DNA from: a virus
Strand: one strand, 5' to 3'
Length of the DNA: 32,276 nucleotides
IMG/VR virus record: IMGVR_UViG_3300035212_000444
Location: 1-32,276 of that record
Part shown: piece by piece, positions 1 through 5,640 of the stretch
Layout: every line of letters begins with the position of its first letter
Numbering within the stretch: position 1 is the first letter of the stretch
Notes under the pieces: model-generated
The model's database searches: none
What the model saw: only the letters and a program-made list of their open reading frames with translations
What the model was told of the DNA's origin: nothing
Translations under genes and position numbers: made by a program

Positions 1-1
1 G

Positions 2-562
2 GAGGAAATCCCCCGCATCTGCACGAGCAAGGAACTGCTGGTGCACTGCCTTGCGGCCAAGAAGATCATCGACATCTACCGGGCAACTGCCGCACCTGTC
101 GTAGAGATGTGGGACTTGTTTGGCCAGCTCATCGAGCGCAGCCTGTACAACGGCAAGGAGTACACGCACAAGTGCCTGACCTTCAAGAAGGGGGAGATCA
201 TCTTGCCAAGCGGTATGAGTTTGTTGTATCCTGATCTCAAGCCCCTCAAGGATGACAAGGGCCGGGTGCAGTGGGTTTACGGCCCCGACCAGACCAAGCT
301 ATATGCTGGTAAGATAACGAACAACGTCACGCAGGGCGTAGCAAGATGCGTGATGACAGACGGGATGCTTCGCGTAGCAAAACAGTATCCAGTCAAAGGG
401 ACAGTGCATGACGAGCTGATCGCCGTGGTGCCTGACGATGAAGTAGCCACCGCTAAGACATGGGTCTTGGCGCAAATGACTATGGAGCCGAAGTACTTGC
501 CGGGGATACCCCTGGCCGCTGACGGTGGTGCGCACCGTCGTTATGGGTTAGCAAAAAATTAA
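2..562 (+). CDS. DNA polymerase, family A, C-terminal part (5' truncated by window)
   Basis: This is the C-terminal ~186 residues of a family A (T7/Pol I type) DNA polymerase; the reading frame is open to the left edge, so the start lies outside the window. The polymerase motif C, V-H-D-E-L, is visible with the His codon at 407-409; its Asp is a catalytic metal ligand in this family. Before it is the helical stretch around N-N-V-T-Q-G-V-A-R, typical of the O-helix-following region (family members read N-x-T-Q-x-x-A-R). It would replicate the phage genome. Nine bases separate it from the metallopeptidase gene, whose ribosome site (AAGGAG) directly follows this stop, so it heads the visible part of a replication operon. 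The GTG at 41 is an internal codon and not a start. I am sure of the family and cannot see the exonuclease half. Confidence 0.93.
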   Translation, partial: EEIPRICTSKELLVHCLAAKKIIDIYRATAAPVVEMWDLFGQLIERSLYNGKEYTHKCLTFKKGEIILPSGMSLLYPDLKPLKDDKGRVQWVYGPDQTKLYAGKITNNVTQGVARCVMTDGMLRVAKQYPVKGTVHDELIAVVPDDEVATAKTWVLAQMTMEPKYLPGIPLAADGGAHRRYGLAKN

Positions 563-571
563 GGAGAAGCA

Positions 572-889
572 ATGACAGTAAAGCACAGACAGATACCGCG
601 CAAGATGCGCGTAGGCAGCAGGACATACTCGGTTGAGGTTGTCGAAGCGATGATCGAGAAGAACCTGATGGGGCGCACGTACTACCCCGACAGGAACATC
701 AAGATCGGACTCAAGAGCAACAGCACCGGGCGTGTGTACAAGCCCACCGAAGTCCACGACACCTTCTGGCACGAGGTGGTGCACGCCATCTTGCACGACA
801 TGGGCGAGGACAGCTTGAACAAGAACGAACGCTTCGTGACCCGGTTCGCCAACCGCTTGACCAAAGCAATAGAGACTGCGAGATTTTGA
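572..889 (+). CDS. Small zinc metallopeptidase-like protein (HExxH)
   Basis: This 105-residue protein carries a clear zincin motif, H67-E-V-V-H71, in a helix (TFWHEVVHAILHDMG), followed by N85-E86 as a plausible third ligand. That layout resembles the ImmA/IrrE or SprT-like small metallopeptidases common in phage early regions. In the first family, members cleave repressors; in the second, DNA-crosslinked proteins. The sequence does not tell which substrate is used here. The start has an AAGGAG ribosome site 7 bases upstream. Its stop overlaps the ATG of the next gene by one base (TGATG), indicating translational coupling. It has no signal peptide or membrane segment, so it should be cytoplasmic. 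The motif is certain and the substrate unknown. Confidence 0.8.
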   Translation: MTVKHRQIPRKMRVGSRTYSVEVVEAMIEKNLMGRTYYPDRNIKIGLKSNSTGRVYKPTEVHDTFWHEVVHAILHDMGEDSLNKNERFVTRFANRLTKAIETARF

Positions 890-1122
890 TGATTCACGAA
901 GTAATTTACGAAGACGACAAACCAGTGTTCGTGCGCTTCTATGCGGTGGCCGTGTCAGACTACGGCAGTGAGGGGTGCACGCCTACGCATCGAGAAGAAT
1001 GTCCACTTACTGGCTTTGTTGCGTGCGTGGGTCGATCAGGCGACAACATCTGCGGCGGGTACTACGGCCACGCAGGTCCTCATGTTGTTAAGTGCCGCGA
1101 ACAAAGGAAAGCAAATGGCTAA
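889..1122 (+). CDS. Cys-rich small phage protein, unknown function
   Basis: This 77-residue protein starts at the ATG overlapping the previous stop; a TTG one codon earlier is possible but less likely. It has five cysteines (C30, C38, C46, C55, C69) plus H33, H61 and H65, and a Gly-rich segment around D-N-I-C-G-G-Y. The cysteine spacing suggests a zinc-bound or disulfide-stabilised fold, but I cannot name a family. The last eight bases overlap the start of the Cas4-like nuclease gene, placing it firmly in the operon. Small Cys-rich proteins at this position are familiar from other phage replication clusters, which is why I treat it as real and not as a shadow. The function is unknown. Confidence 0.6.
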   Translation: MIHEVIYEDDKPVFVRFYAVAVSDYGSEGCTPTHREECPLTGFVACVGRSGDNICGGYYGHAGPHVVKCREQRKANG

Positions 1123-1780
1123 GGTGACATGGAGCCACAGTGCTCTCAAGGATTTCGAAGGGTGCGCACGCAGGCACCACGAAGTCAAGGTGCTCAACAA
1201 CTATCCGTTCCAAGAGACGGAGGCCACGCGCTACGGCACGAGCTTTCACTCAGCGGCTGAAGTCTACATTCGGGACGGCACACCGCTGCCCCCTGAGTTT
1301 GCTTACGCCACGGCGGTGCTTGATGCGCTCCTGGCCAAACCGGGGAGGAAGCTGTGCGAGTACGAGATGGGCATCACCCCGGACTTGCAGCCGTGCTCCT
1401 TCAACGAACCCAAGCGCTGGGTGCGGGGCATCGCTGACTTGCTCATCATTGACGACGACAACTTGACCGCCTCGGTGCTGGACTACAAGACGGGCAACAA
1501 CAAGTACCCAGATCGTGACCAGCTAAAGCTCATGTCCCTCATGGTGTTCAAGCACTTCCCCCATATCCGCAAGGTGCGTTCAGCGCTGCTGTTCGTGGTC
1601 AAGAACGATATGGTCAAACACACCATGGCCGTGGACGAGACCGAGGCTGAGTGGTGGCGCTATCGTGAGCGTGTGGCCAAGCTGGAGTCCTGCTATGCCA
1701 CAGGCGTATGGAACCCAACGCGCACCCCGCTGTGCGGCTGGTGCCCTGTGAGATCATGTGAGTTCAACCCTAAACACTGA
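1115..1780 (+). CDS. Cas4/RecB-like PD-(D/E)XK nuclease with probable Fe-S cluster
   Basis: This 221-residue protein has the features of the Cas4/RecB branch of PD-(D/E)XK nucleases: an N-terminal S-x-S-A-L-x-D-F-x-x-C-x-R-R segment, H45 in G-T-S-F-H, D108 in G-I-A-D, D123-Y-K125 as the catalytic D-x-K, and Q136 downstream. Four cysteines (C17, C207, C210, C215) follow the one-plus-three pattern that binds a 4Fe-4S cluster in Cas4 and AddB. Family members are DNA exonucleases; here it probably resects phage or host DNA during replication or recombination. The ATG at 1115 is chosen because it overlaps the upstream gene by 8 bases and begins just before the conserved motif. Longer in-frame starts reach back across the Cys-rich gene. 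No cas genes are nearby. Confidence 0.88.
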   Translation: MAKVTWSHSALKDFEGCARRHHEVKVLNNYPFQETEATRYGTSFHSAAEVYIRDGTPLPPEFAYATAVLDALLAKPGRKLCEYEMGITPDLQPCSFNEPKRWVRGIADLLIIDDDNLTASVLDYKTGNNKYPDRDQLKLMSLMVFKHFPHIRKVRSALLFVVKNDMVKHTMAVDETEAEWWRYRERVAKLESCYATGVWNPTRTPLCGWCPVRSCEFNPKH

Positions 1781-1790
1781 AAGGCAAACC

Positions 1791-2024
1791 ATGGCAACCC
1801 GCAACTACAAAGCTATATACAAACGCGATTTGGAAACGGGCAGGTCTGGCCCTGACTCCGATCAGCACGAACGCCAACGCGCTCGGCGTGAGTATGACAA
1901 GAAGGGCATCGCCCGCACTGGCAAGGACATTGACCACATCAAGCCGCTGCGCAAGGGCGGCAAGTCAGTACCGGGCAACCTGCGGTTGCGTGCTAAGAAG
2001 GCCAACCAAGGAGACAACAAATGA
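1791..2024 (+). CDS. HNH endonuclease-like small protein
   Basis: This 77-residue basic protein contains an HNH-type core: D48-H49-I followed by K-P-L-R-K-G-G-K, then N63 in G-N-L-R-L and N72 near the C-terminus. The Asp-His pair, central Asn and terminal Asn match the beta-beta-alpha metal fold, although the paired CxxC zinc knuckles seen in many HNH enzymes are absent. It could nick or cut DNA during replication, recombination or packaging. The ATG at 1791 has a GAAAGG site 6 bases upstream; an earlier ATG at 1758 would overlap the nuclease gene and lacks a comparable site. Its TGA stop overlaps the ATG of the following 36-residue ORF. A stand-alone mobile HNH is possible, but the tight operon fit argues for a resident gene. 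Confidence 0.8.
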   Translation: MATRNYKAIYKRDLETGRSGPDSDQHERQRARREYDKKGIARTGKDIDHIKPLRKGGKSVPGNLRLRAKKANQGDNK

Positions 2025-2131
2025 CATTCGAGGAATGGTGGAAGACCCTCACGGTCTCAGAGCAAAAGCTCATAGGCTACAACGTAGCCCGCTTCGTTTG
2101 GGAACAAGCGTTGGCGTTAGGAAAAAAATAA
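2021..2131 (+). CDS. 36-residue small phage protein, unknown function
   Basis: This very short ORF begins MTFEEWW and ends GKK. It overlaps the HNH stop in an ATGA arrangement and has AAGGAG nine bases before its start. The peptide is rich in aromatic residues (three Trp, two Phe, one Tyr) and would form an amphipathic helix (W-W-K-T-L..., then R-F-V-W-E-Q). Similar short E-E-W-W-type peptides are familiar to me from phage replication clusters, which raises my confidence that it is translated. Its function is unknown, and it could be a small host-takeover peptide or a helper of the following helicase. Confidence 0.6.
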   Translation: MTFEEWWKTLTVSEQKLIGYNVARFVWEQALALGKK

Positions 2132-2144
2132 ACCCGAGAAGCGA

Positions 2145-3704
2145 ATGCAAATCATAGACAACAAAGCACTGCTGTTCACTACCCGCAACCCCAACAAGTA
2201 CTGCATCATTCCAAAGCACAAAGTCATGCCTCGCACAGATGGTGGCTTTGATGTTGCAGTCTATTGGGGGTTGGATGAGGCGCGAGTGTTGAAGAACCTC
2301 GGTGTCAAAGATGTACCCTCGCCCATCGTGAGGAAGTACCCCTGGCCTGGGCGCTACAAGCCCATGGCCCACCAAGTCGAGACCGCTGCCTTCTTGACAC
2401 TACACCGCCGCGCATTCGTGTTCTCGGAACCCGGCACAGGCAAGACGCTATCCGCACTGTGGGCAGCGGACTACTTGATGCAGCGCGGTGAAGTGCGCCG
2501 CGTGTTGATACTGTGCCCCCTGTCGATCATGCAGTCAGCGTGGGTGGGAGACATCAGCAATAGCATCATCCATCGCTCGGCCATAGTCGCGCACCATCCC
2601 CAGGCTAGCAGGCGCATCGAGATGATTCAGCAGAACTACGAGATCGTCATCACCAACTACGAGGGGTTGAACCTGATAGCCGATGAGATCAACTCCAACG
2701 GCAAGTTTGATCTGGTGATCGTTGATGAGGCCAACGCATACAAGACCGTCAGCACACGGCGCTGGAAGTCACTGGCATCCATCATCAAGCCCAACACCTT
2801 TTTGTGGATGATGACGGGCACACCCGCATCGCAGTCGCCTGTGGATGCCTATGGTCTGGCCAAGCTGGTCAACCCGGATGGTGTACCCAAGTTCTTCACA
2901 GCATGGCGCGACAAAGTAATGAACAAAATGACCATGTTCAAGTGGGCACCCAAGGCAGACGCCAAGGACACCGTGCATGAGGCACTACAGCCCGCCATTC
3001 GCTTCACCAAAGAGCAGTGCTTGGACTTGCCGCCCGTGCTGACCACAACCCGCGAAGTGCCGCTGACCCCACAGCAAGCCAAGTACTACAACATGCTCAA
3101 AGAGCGCATGGTGGTGCAAGCCGCAGGCGAGACGATCAGCGCGGTCAATGCGGCGACAGCGGTAAGCAAGCTGTTGCAAATTAGTTGCGGGGCGGCGTAC
3201 ACCGATGACAAGGAAGTGGTTGAGTTTGATTCGGCTCCTCGCCTTGGCGTGTTGGAAGAAATTCTGGAGGAGACCAGCCGCAAGGTACTGATCTTTGCGC
3301 TGTTTCGCTCGAGCATCGACGGCATCCACACGCATCTGCTCAAGAAGGGCATCGCCGCTGAGTGCATCCATGGTGGCGTGACAGCCAGCAAACGCGCTGA
3401 CATCATCCGCCGCTTCCAAGAAACACCTGACCCCCGTGTGCTGGTCATGCAGCCCCAGGCTACAGCGCACGGCATTACCTTGACTGCTGCCGACACTGTG
3501 GTGTTCTACGGCCCGCTGATGAGCGTGGAGCAATACATCCAGTGCATAGCCCGTGCTGACCGCAAGGGACAGAACTCAGACAAGGTAACCGTCATCCACA
3601 TCGAGGGTAGCCCCATCGAGAAGAAGATGTTCAAAGCCCTTGGCGGCAAAGTGAGCGACAACTCACTGTTGACCGATATGTTCACCCACGAAATTAAATC
3701 TTGA
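2145..3704 (+). CDS. SNF2-family DNA helicase/translocase (superfamily 2)
   Basis: This 519-residue superfamily 2 ATPase has both RecA-like lobes. Visible motifs are a Q-motif-like H76-Q77, Walker A S-E-P-G-T-G-K-T at 94-101, motif Ia around C-P-L-S-I-M, Walker B D-E-A-N at 194-197 (DEAH-box position), motif III T-G-T-P at 224-227, and motif VI R-A-D-R-K-G-Q at about 470-476. The R-x-x-R-x-G-Q form is characteristic of SNF2/RapA proteins, which translocate on duplex DNA and remodel or displace bound proteins. Here it may clear host proteins or act in recombination and replication. The length is short for SNF2, consistent with a minimal phage form. The start follows the 36-residue ORF by 13 bases, with GAGAAG before the ATG. 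I am confident of the family; the phage role is inferred. Confidence 0.92.
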   Translation: MQIIDNKALLFTTRNPNKYCIIPKHKVMPRTDGGFDVAVYWGLDEARVLKNLGVKDVPSPIVRKYPWPGRYKPMAHQVETAAFLTLHRRAFVFSEPGTGKTLSALWAADYLMQRGEVRRVLILCPLSIMQSAWVGDISNSIIHRSAIVAHHPQASRRIEMIQQNYEIVITNYEGLNLIADEINSNGKFDLVIVDEANAYKTVSTRRWKSLASIIKPNTFLWMMTGTPASQSPVDAYGLAKLVNPDGVPKFFTAWRDKVMNKMTMFKWAPKADAKDTVHEALQPAIRFTKEQCLDLPPVLTTTREVPLTPQQAKYYNMLKERMVVQAAGETISAVNAATAVSKLLQISCGAAYTDDKEVVEFDSAPRLGVLEEILEETSRKVLIFALFRSSIDGIHTHLLKKGIAAECIHGGVTASKRADIIRRFQETPDPRVLVMQPQATAHGITLTAADTVVFYGPLMSVEQYIQCIARADRKGQNSDKVTVIHIEGSPIEKKMFKALGGKVSDNSLLTDMFTHEIKS

Positions 3705-3710
3705 AAGGAG

Positions 3711-3738
3711 TTGCAAAGCCAAAAAATCTGTGTACCAT
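3711..3738 (+). promoter_or_regulatory. Possible sigma70-like promoter in 67-base gap
   Basis: The gap between the helicase and coiled-coil genes is the longest in the + strand operon. It contains TTGCAA (3711-3716), a 16-base A-rich spacer and TACCAT (3733-3738). Each element matches the sigma70 consensus at four of six positions. It could drive separate expression of the coiled-coil, ssDNA-binding and primase genes. The match is weak, and AT-rich gaps throw up such hits by chance. Confidence 0.2.
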
Positions 3739-3771
3739 GTCCAACCTTAGACAAAAAAACAGGAGAAGTAG

Positions 3772-4176
3772 ATGAGTGATGAAGCAGTTCCCCTCGATAA
3801 GTTGGCGAGGGTCTACCGCAAGATTCGTGACCGCATCGCTGTGCTGACACAGGAGTACGACACCCAAGTCGAACTGCTCAAGGCACAGCAAGATGAGATC
3901 AAGAACGCGATGAAAGAGCATCTCAAGACGCTCGGCGCAAGCTCAGTCAACACGCCGCAAGGCACGGTGATTATGAGCATCAAGACACGGTATTCGACAG
4001 ACGACTGGGATTCGTTCAAGGAGTTTGTCAAGACCGAAGACGCCATCGACTTGTTCGAGCGGCGCATCCATCAAGGCAACATGAAACTGTTCCTTGAAGA
4101 CAACCCCGGCAAACTCCCGCCTGGACTCAACTCCATGCACGAGTACGACATTTCCGTTCGCAAACCTTCCAAGTAA
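3772..4176 (+). CDS. Coiled-coil phage protein, unknown function
   Basis: This 134-residue protein has a charged N-terminal helix with coiled-coil periodicity (about residues 7-52, alternating Leu/Val/Ile with Lys/Glu/Gln) and a compact C-terminal part. That part reads like a short beta segment (T-V-I-M-S-I-K-T-R-Y) followed by a D-D-W-D...F-K-E-F-V helix and ends basic. A GGAGAAG ribosome site precedes the start. It sits between the helicase and the ssDNA-binding candidate with a 15-base gap downstream. Proteins of this layout recur beside replication genes in podoviruses, and I know no assigned function. The helix-then-domain form loosely recalls Gam-type DNA-end proteins, but no diagnostic motif supports that. 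Confidence 0.75.
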   Translation: MSDEAVPLDKLARVYRKIRDRIAVLTQEYDTQVELLKAQQDEIKNAMKEHLKTLGASSVNTPQGTVIMSIKTRYSTDDWDSFKEFVKTEDAIDLFERRIHQGNMKLFLEDNPGKLPPGLNSMHEYDISVRKPSK

Positions 4177-4191
4177 CCCCAGGAGAAACCT

Positions 4192-5157
4192 ATGAGCAAC
4201 GTAGCTCTTTTCAACCCTTCCCAAGTCCCGTCCTTTGCACGCAAAGGTGAGTTGTCCGATATTGCCAAAGCCCTTGCAGGCGGTGGTGCTGGCCAGTCAG
4301 GTGAGCGCATCTCCATCAAAGGTGGTGTGTTTCGTTTGCTGTCAGGCGGTAAAGAAATCGCCGCCATTGAGGAGCGCTACCTCGATGTGGTGATCGTCAA
4401 GGCCGCGCCCAAAGTCGCCCGTACCTTCTACATGAAGAAGTATGACGGTGAGACCGCAGCGTCCCCCGACTGCTGGAGCAATGATGGCGAGACCCCAGAC
4501 GCCAAGTCCAAGAACCCCCAGGCCGACACCTGCAACGGCTGCACACAGAACATCGCGGGTTCAGGTCAAGGCAACAGCCGCGCCTGCCGCTACCAACAGC
4601 GCCTTGCTGTGGTGCTGGCCAACGACATCGAGGGTTCAGTCAAGCAGTTGGCCCTGCCTGCCACCTCGCTGTTCGGCAAGGAAGTTGGCGAAGACCGCCC
4701 ATTGCAGGCGTATGCCCGCTGGTTGGTGGCCCAGGGTGTTGACCCCAGCACCGTTGTGACCCGCATGAAGTTTGACACCAAGGCCGAAGCGCCCAAGTTG
4801 TTCTTCAAAGCCATGCGCTGGCTGACCGATGAGGAGTACGCCGAAGCTACCAAGCAAGGCGAGTCCGAAGATGCCAAGCGTGCGGTGGTGATGAACGTGG
4901 CTGCACAAGACAGCGTAGCTCCTGCCAACCCCCTGGGCGGCACACCGCCCAAAGCGGCCAAGGCTGCGCCTGCTCCCGTTGCTGAAGAAGAGGACGAAGC
5001 ACCTGCTCCCGCCCCCAAGGCCAGCAAGAAGCCCAAGACCGAGCCCGTAGCGGACGCGGACGAGGAGCCGACTGTGAAGAAAGAAGAGAAGAAGCCCAGT
5101 GCTGTGCCCGGTAAGAAAGACTTGGCATCTGTTGTGGCTGATTGGGACGACGAGTAA
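4192..5157 (+). CDS. Probable ssDNA-binding protein with zinc-site cysteines and acidic tail
   Basis: This 321-residue protein has a folded N-terminal part of about 240 residues and a low-complexity tail (about 243-321) rich in Ala, Pro, Lys and Glu that ends D-W-D-D-E. Four cysteines, C94, C114, C117 and C132, could bind zinc. A zinc-holding core plus an acidic, aromatic-ended tail is the plan of phage ssDNA-binding proteins such as T4 gp32, whose tail recruits polymerase and helicase. There is no clear sequence match to gp32, so the assignment is by architecture and position beside replication genes. AGGAG lies 7 bases before the ATG. The gene is followed by a UUCG-capped hairpin. An alternative is a conserved recombination mediator. 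Confidence 0.6.
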   Translation: MSNVALFNPSQVPSFARKGELSDIAKALAGGGAGQSGERISIKGGVFRLLSGGKEIAAIEERYLDVVIVKAAPKVARTFYMKKYDGETAASPDCWSNDGETPDAKSKNPQADTCNGCTQNIAGSGQGNSRACRYQQRLAVVLANDIEGSVKQLALPATSLFGKEVGEDRPLQAYARWLVAQGVDPSTVVTRMKFDTKAEAPKLFFKAMRWLTDEEYAEATKQGESEDAKRAVVMNVAAQDSVAPANPLGGTPPKAAKAAPAPVAEEEDEAPAPAPKASKKPKTEPVADADEEPTVKKEEKKPSAVPGKKDLASVVADWDDE

Positions 5158-5163
5158 AACCAG

Positions 5164-5181
5164 CGGGGGCTTCGGCCCCTG
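5164..5181 (+). promoter_or_regulatory. GC-rich hairpin with TTCG tetraloop
   Basis: A GGGGC/GCCCC stem (5166-5170 with 5175-5179) closes on TTCG, giving the very stable C(UUCG)G loop, and G-T and C-G pairs extend the base. It lies 8 bases after the ssDNA-binding gene and 8 bases before the HTH ATG. Only a weak T-run follows, so it is a poor intrinsic terminator; it may attenuate, protect the upstream mRNA end or control translation of the HTH gene. Confidence 0.45.
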
Positions 5182-5189
5182 TATTAACG

Positions 5190-5468
5190 ATGGCCTACTC
5201 AGAAAAAACAATTAACGCGATCATGCGTGCCCCCAAGACTCAAGGCAATCAGCTTGGGCGGTGGGCCGCGCATCACAACTTCTCGGTCGTGCGTATCTCC
5301 AAAGCCTTGGGGGTGTCGCGCCAGACTGTCTACAACTGGTTTGAGGGTGGCGACATCTTCCCCGCCTATGAGTTCCGGGTCGAGACCATGTTGAAATTCC
5401 TACAAACCGCCCACTCAGCCGATGACGCCTGGAGAAAAATATGCGCACACTACAACCTCGAACCCTGA
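5190..5468 (+). CDS. Helix-turn-helix DNA-binding protein
   Basis: This 92-residue protein contains a helix-turn-helix at about residues 33-54 (V-V-R-I-S-K-A-L-G-V-S-R-Q-T-V-Y-N-W), with the usual A-L-G-V-S turn and a recognition helix starting S-R-Q-T. The rest is helical and ends with a Trp- and His-containing segment. It is probably a small transcription regulator or accessory replication DNA-binding protein. The ATG at 5190 has no ribosome site in the usual window because the preceding bases belong to the TTCG hairpin. A TTG at 5142 would add 16 poor residues inside the upstream gene. The end overlaps the next gene by 28 bases. No operator could be identified. Confidence 0.75.
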   Translation: MAYSEKTINAIMRAPKTQGNQLGRWAAHHNFSVVRISKALGVSRQTVYNWFEGGDIFPAYEFRVETMLKFLQTAHSADDAWRKICAHYNLEP

Positions 5469-5626
5469 CCAACAGCGAACTCATCCGCATTGCGGCGGAC
5501 GAACTGGACTCGCACAACAGCATGCCCCGCGAGTGGCAGCTTGAATTGCTACGCCGCTTCACAGCGCTGGCACCCAGCGACGAGTACCCACCCAAAGACC
5601 CACAGCAAATCGACCTGTTCAAATAA
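5441..5626 (+). CDS. Small phage protein, unknown function
   Basis: This 61-residue protein starts inside the end of the HTH gene (28-base overlap, different frame), with GGAGA a few bases before its ATG. It is mostly helical and charged (S-E-L-I-R-I-A-A-D-E-L then R-E-W-Q-L-E-L-L-R-R-F) and ends with D-L-F-K. It has no cysteine, signal peptide or membrane segment. The overlap and the ribosome site suggest coupled translation with the HTH protein and a common regulatory or replication role. I do not recognise a family. Confidence 0.6.
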   Translation: MRTLQPRTLTNSELIRIAADELDSHNSMPREWQLELLRRFTALAPSDEYPPKDPQQIDLFK

Positions 5627-5640
5627 GCCGAAGGACATCC

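Noticed and set aside
941-1114. 58-residue N-terminal extension of the Cas4-like nuclease
   Set aside because: It lies in another frame inside the Cys-rich gene and reads as low-quality sequence before the conserved start motif at 1115.
3737-3775. Possible 12-residue leader peptide overlapping the coiled-coil gene start
   Set aside because: It ends in an ATGA overlap, but no ribosome site lies at a suitable distance and its Arg/Lys/Gln content is as expected of an A-rich gap.
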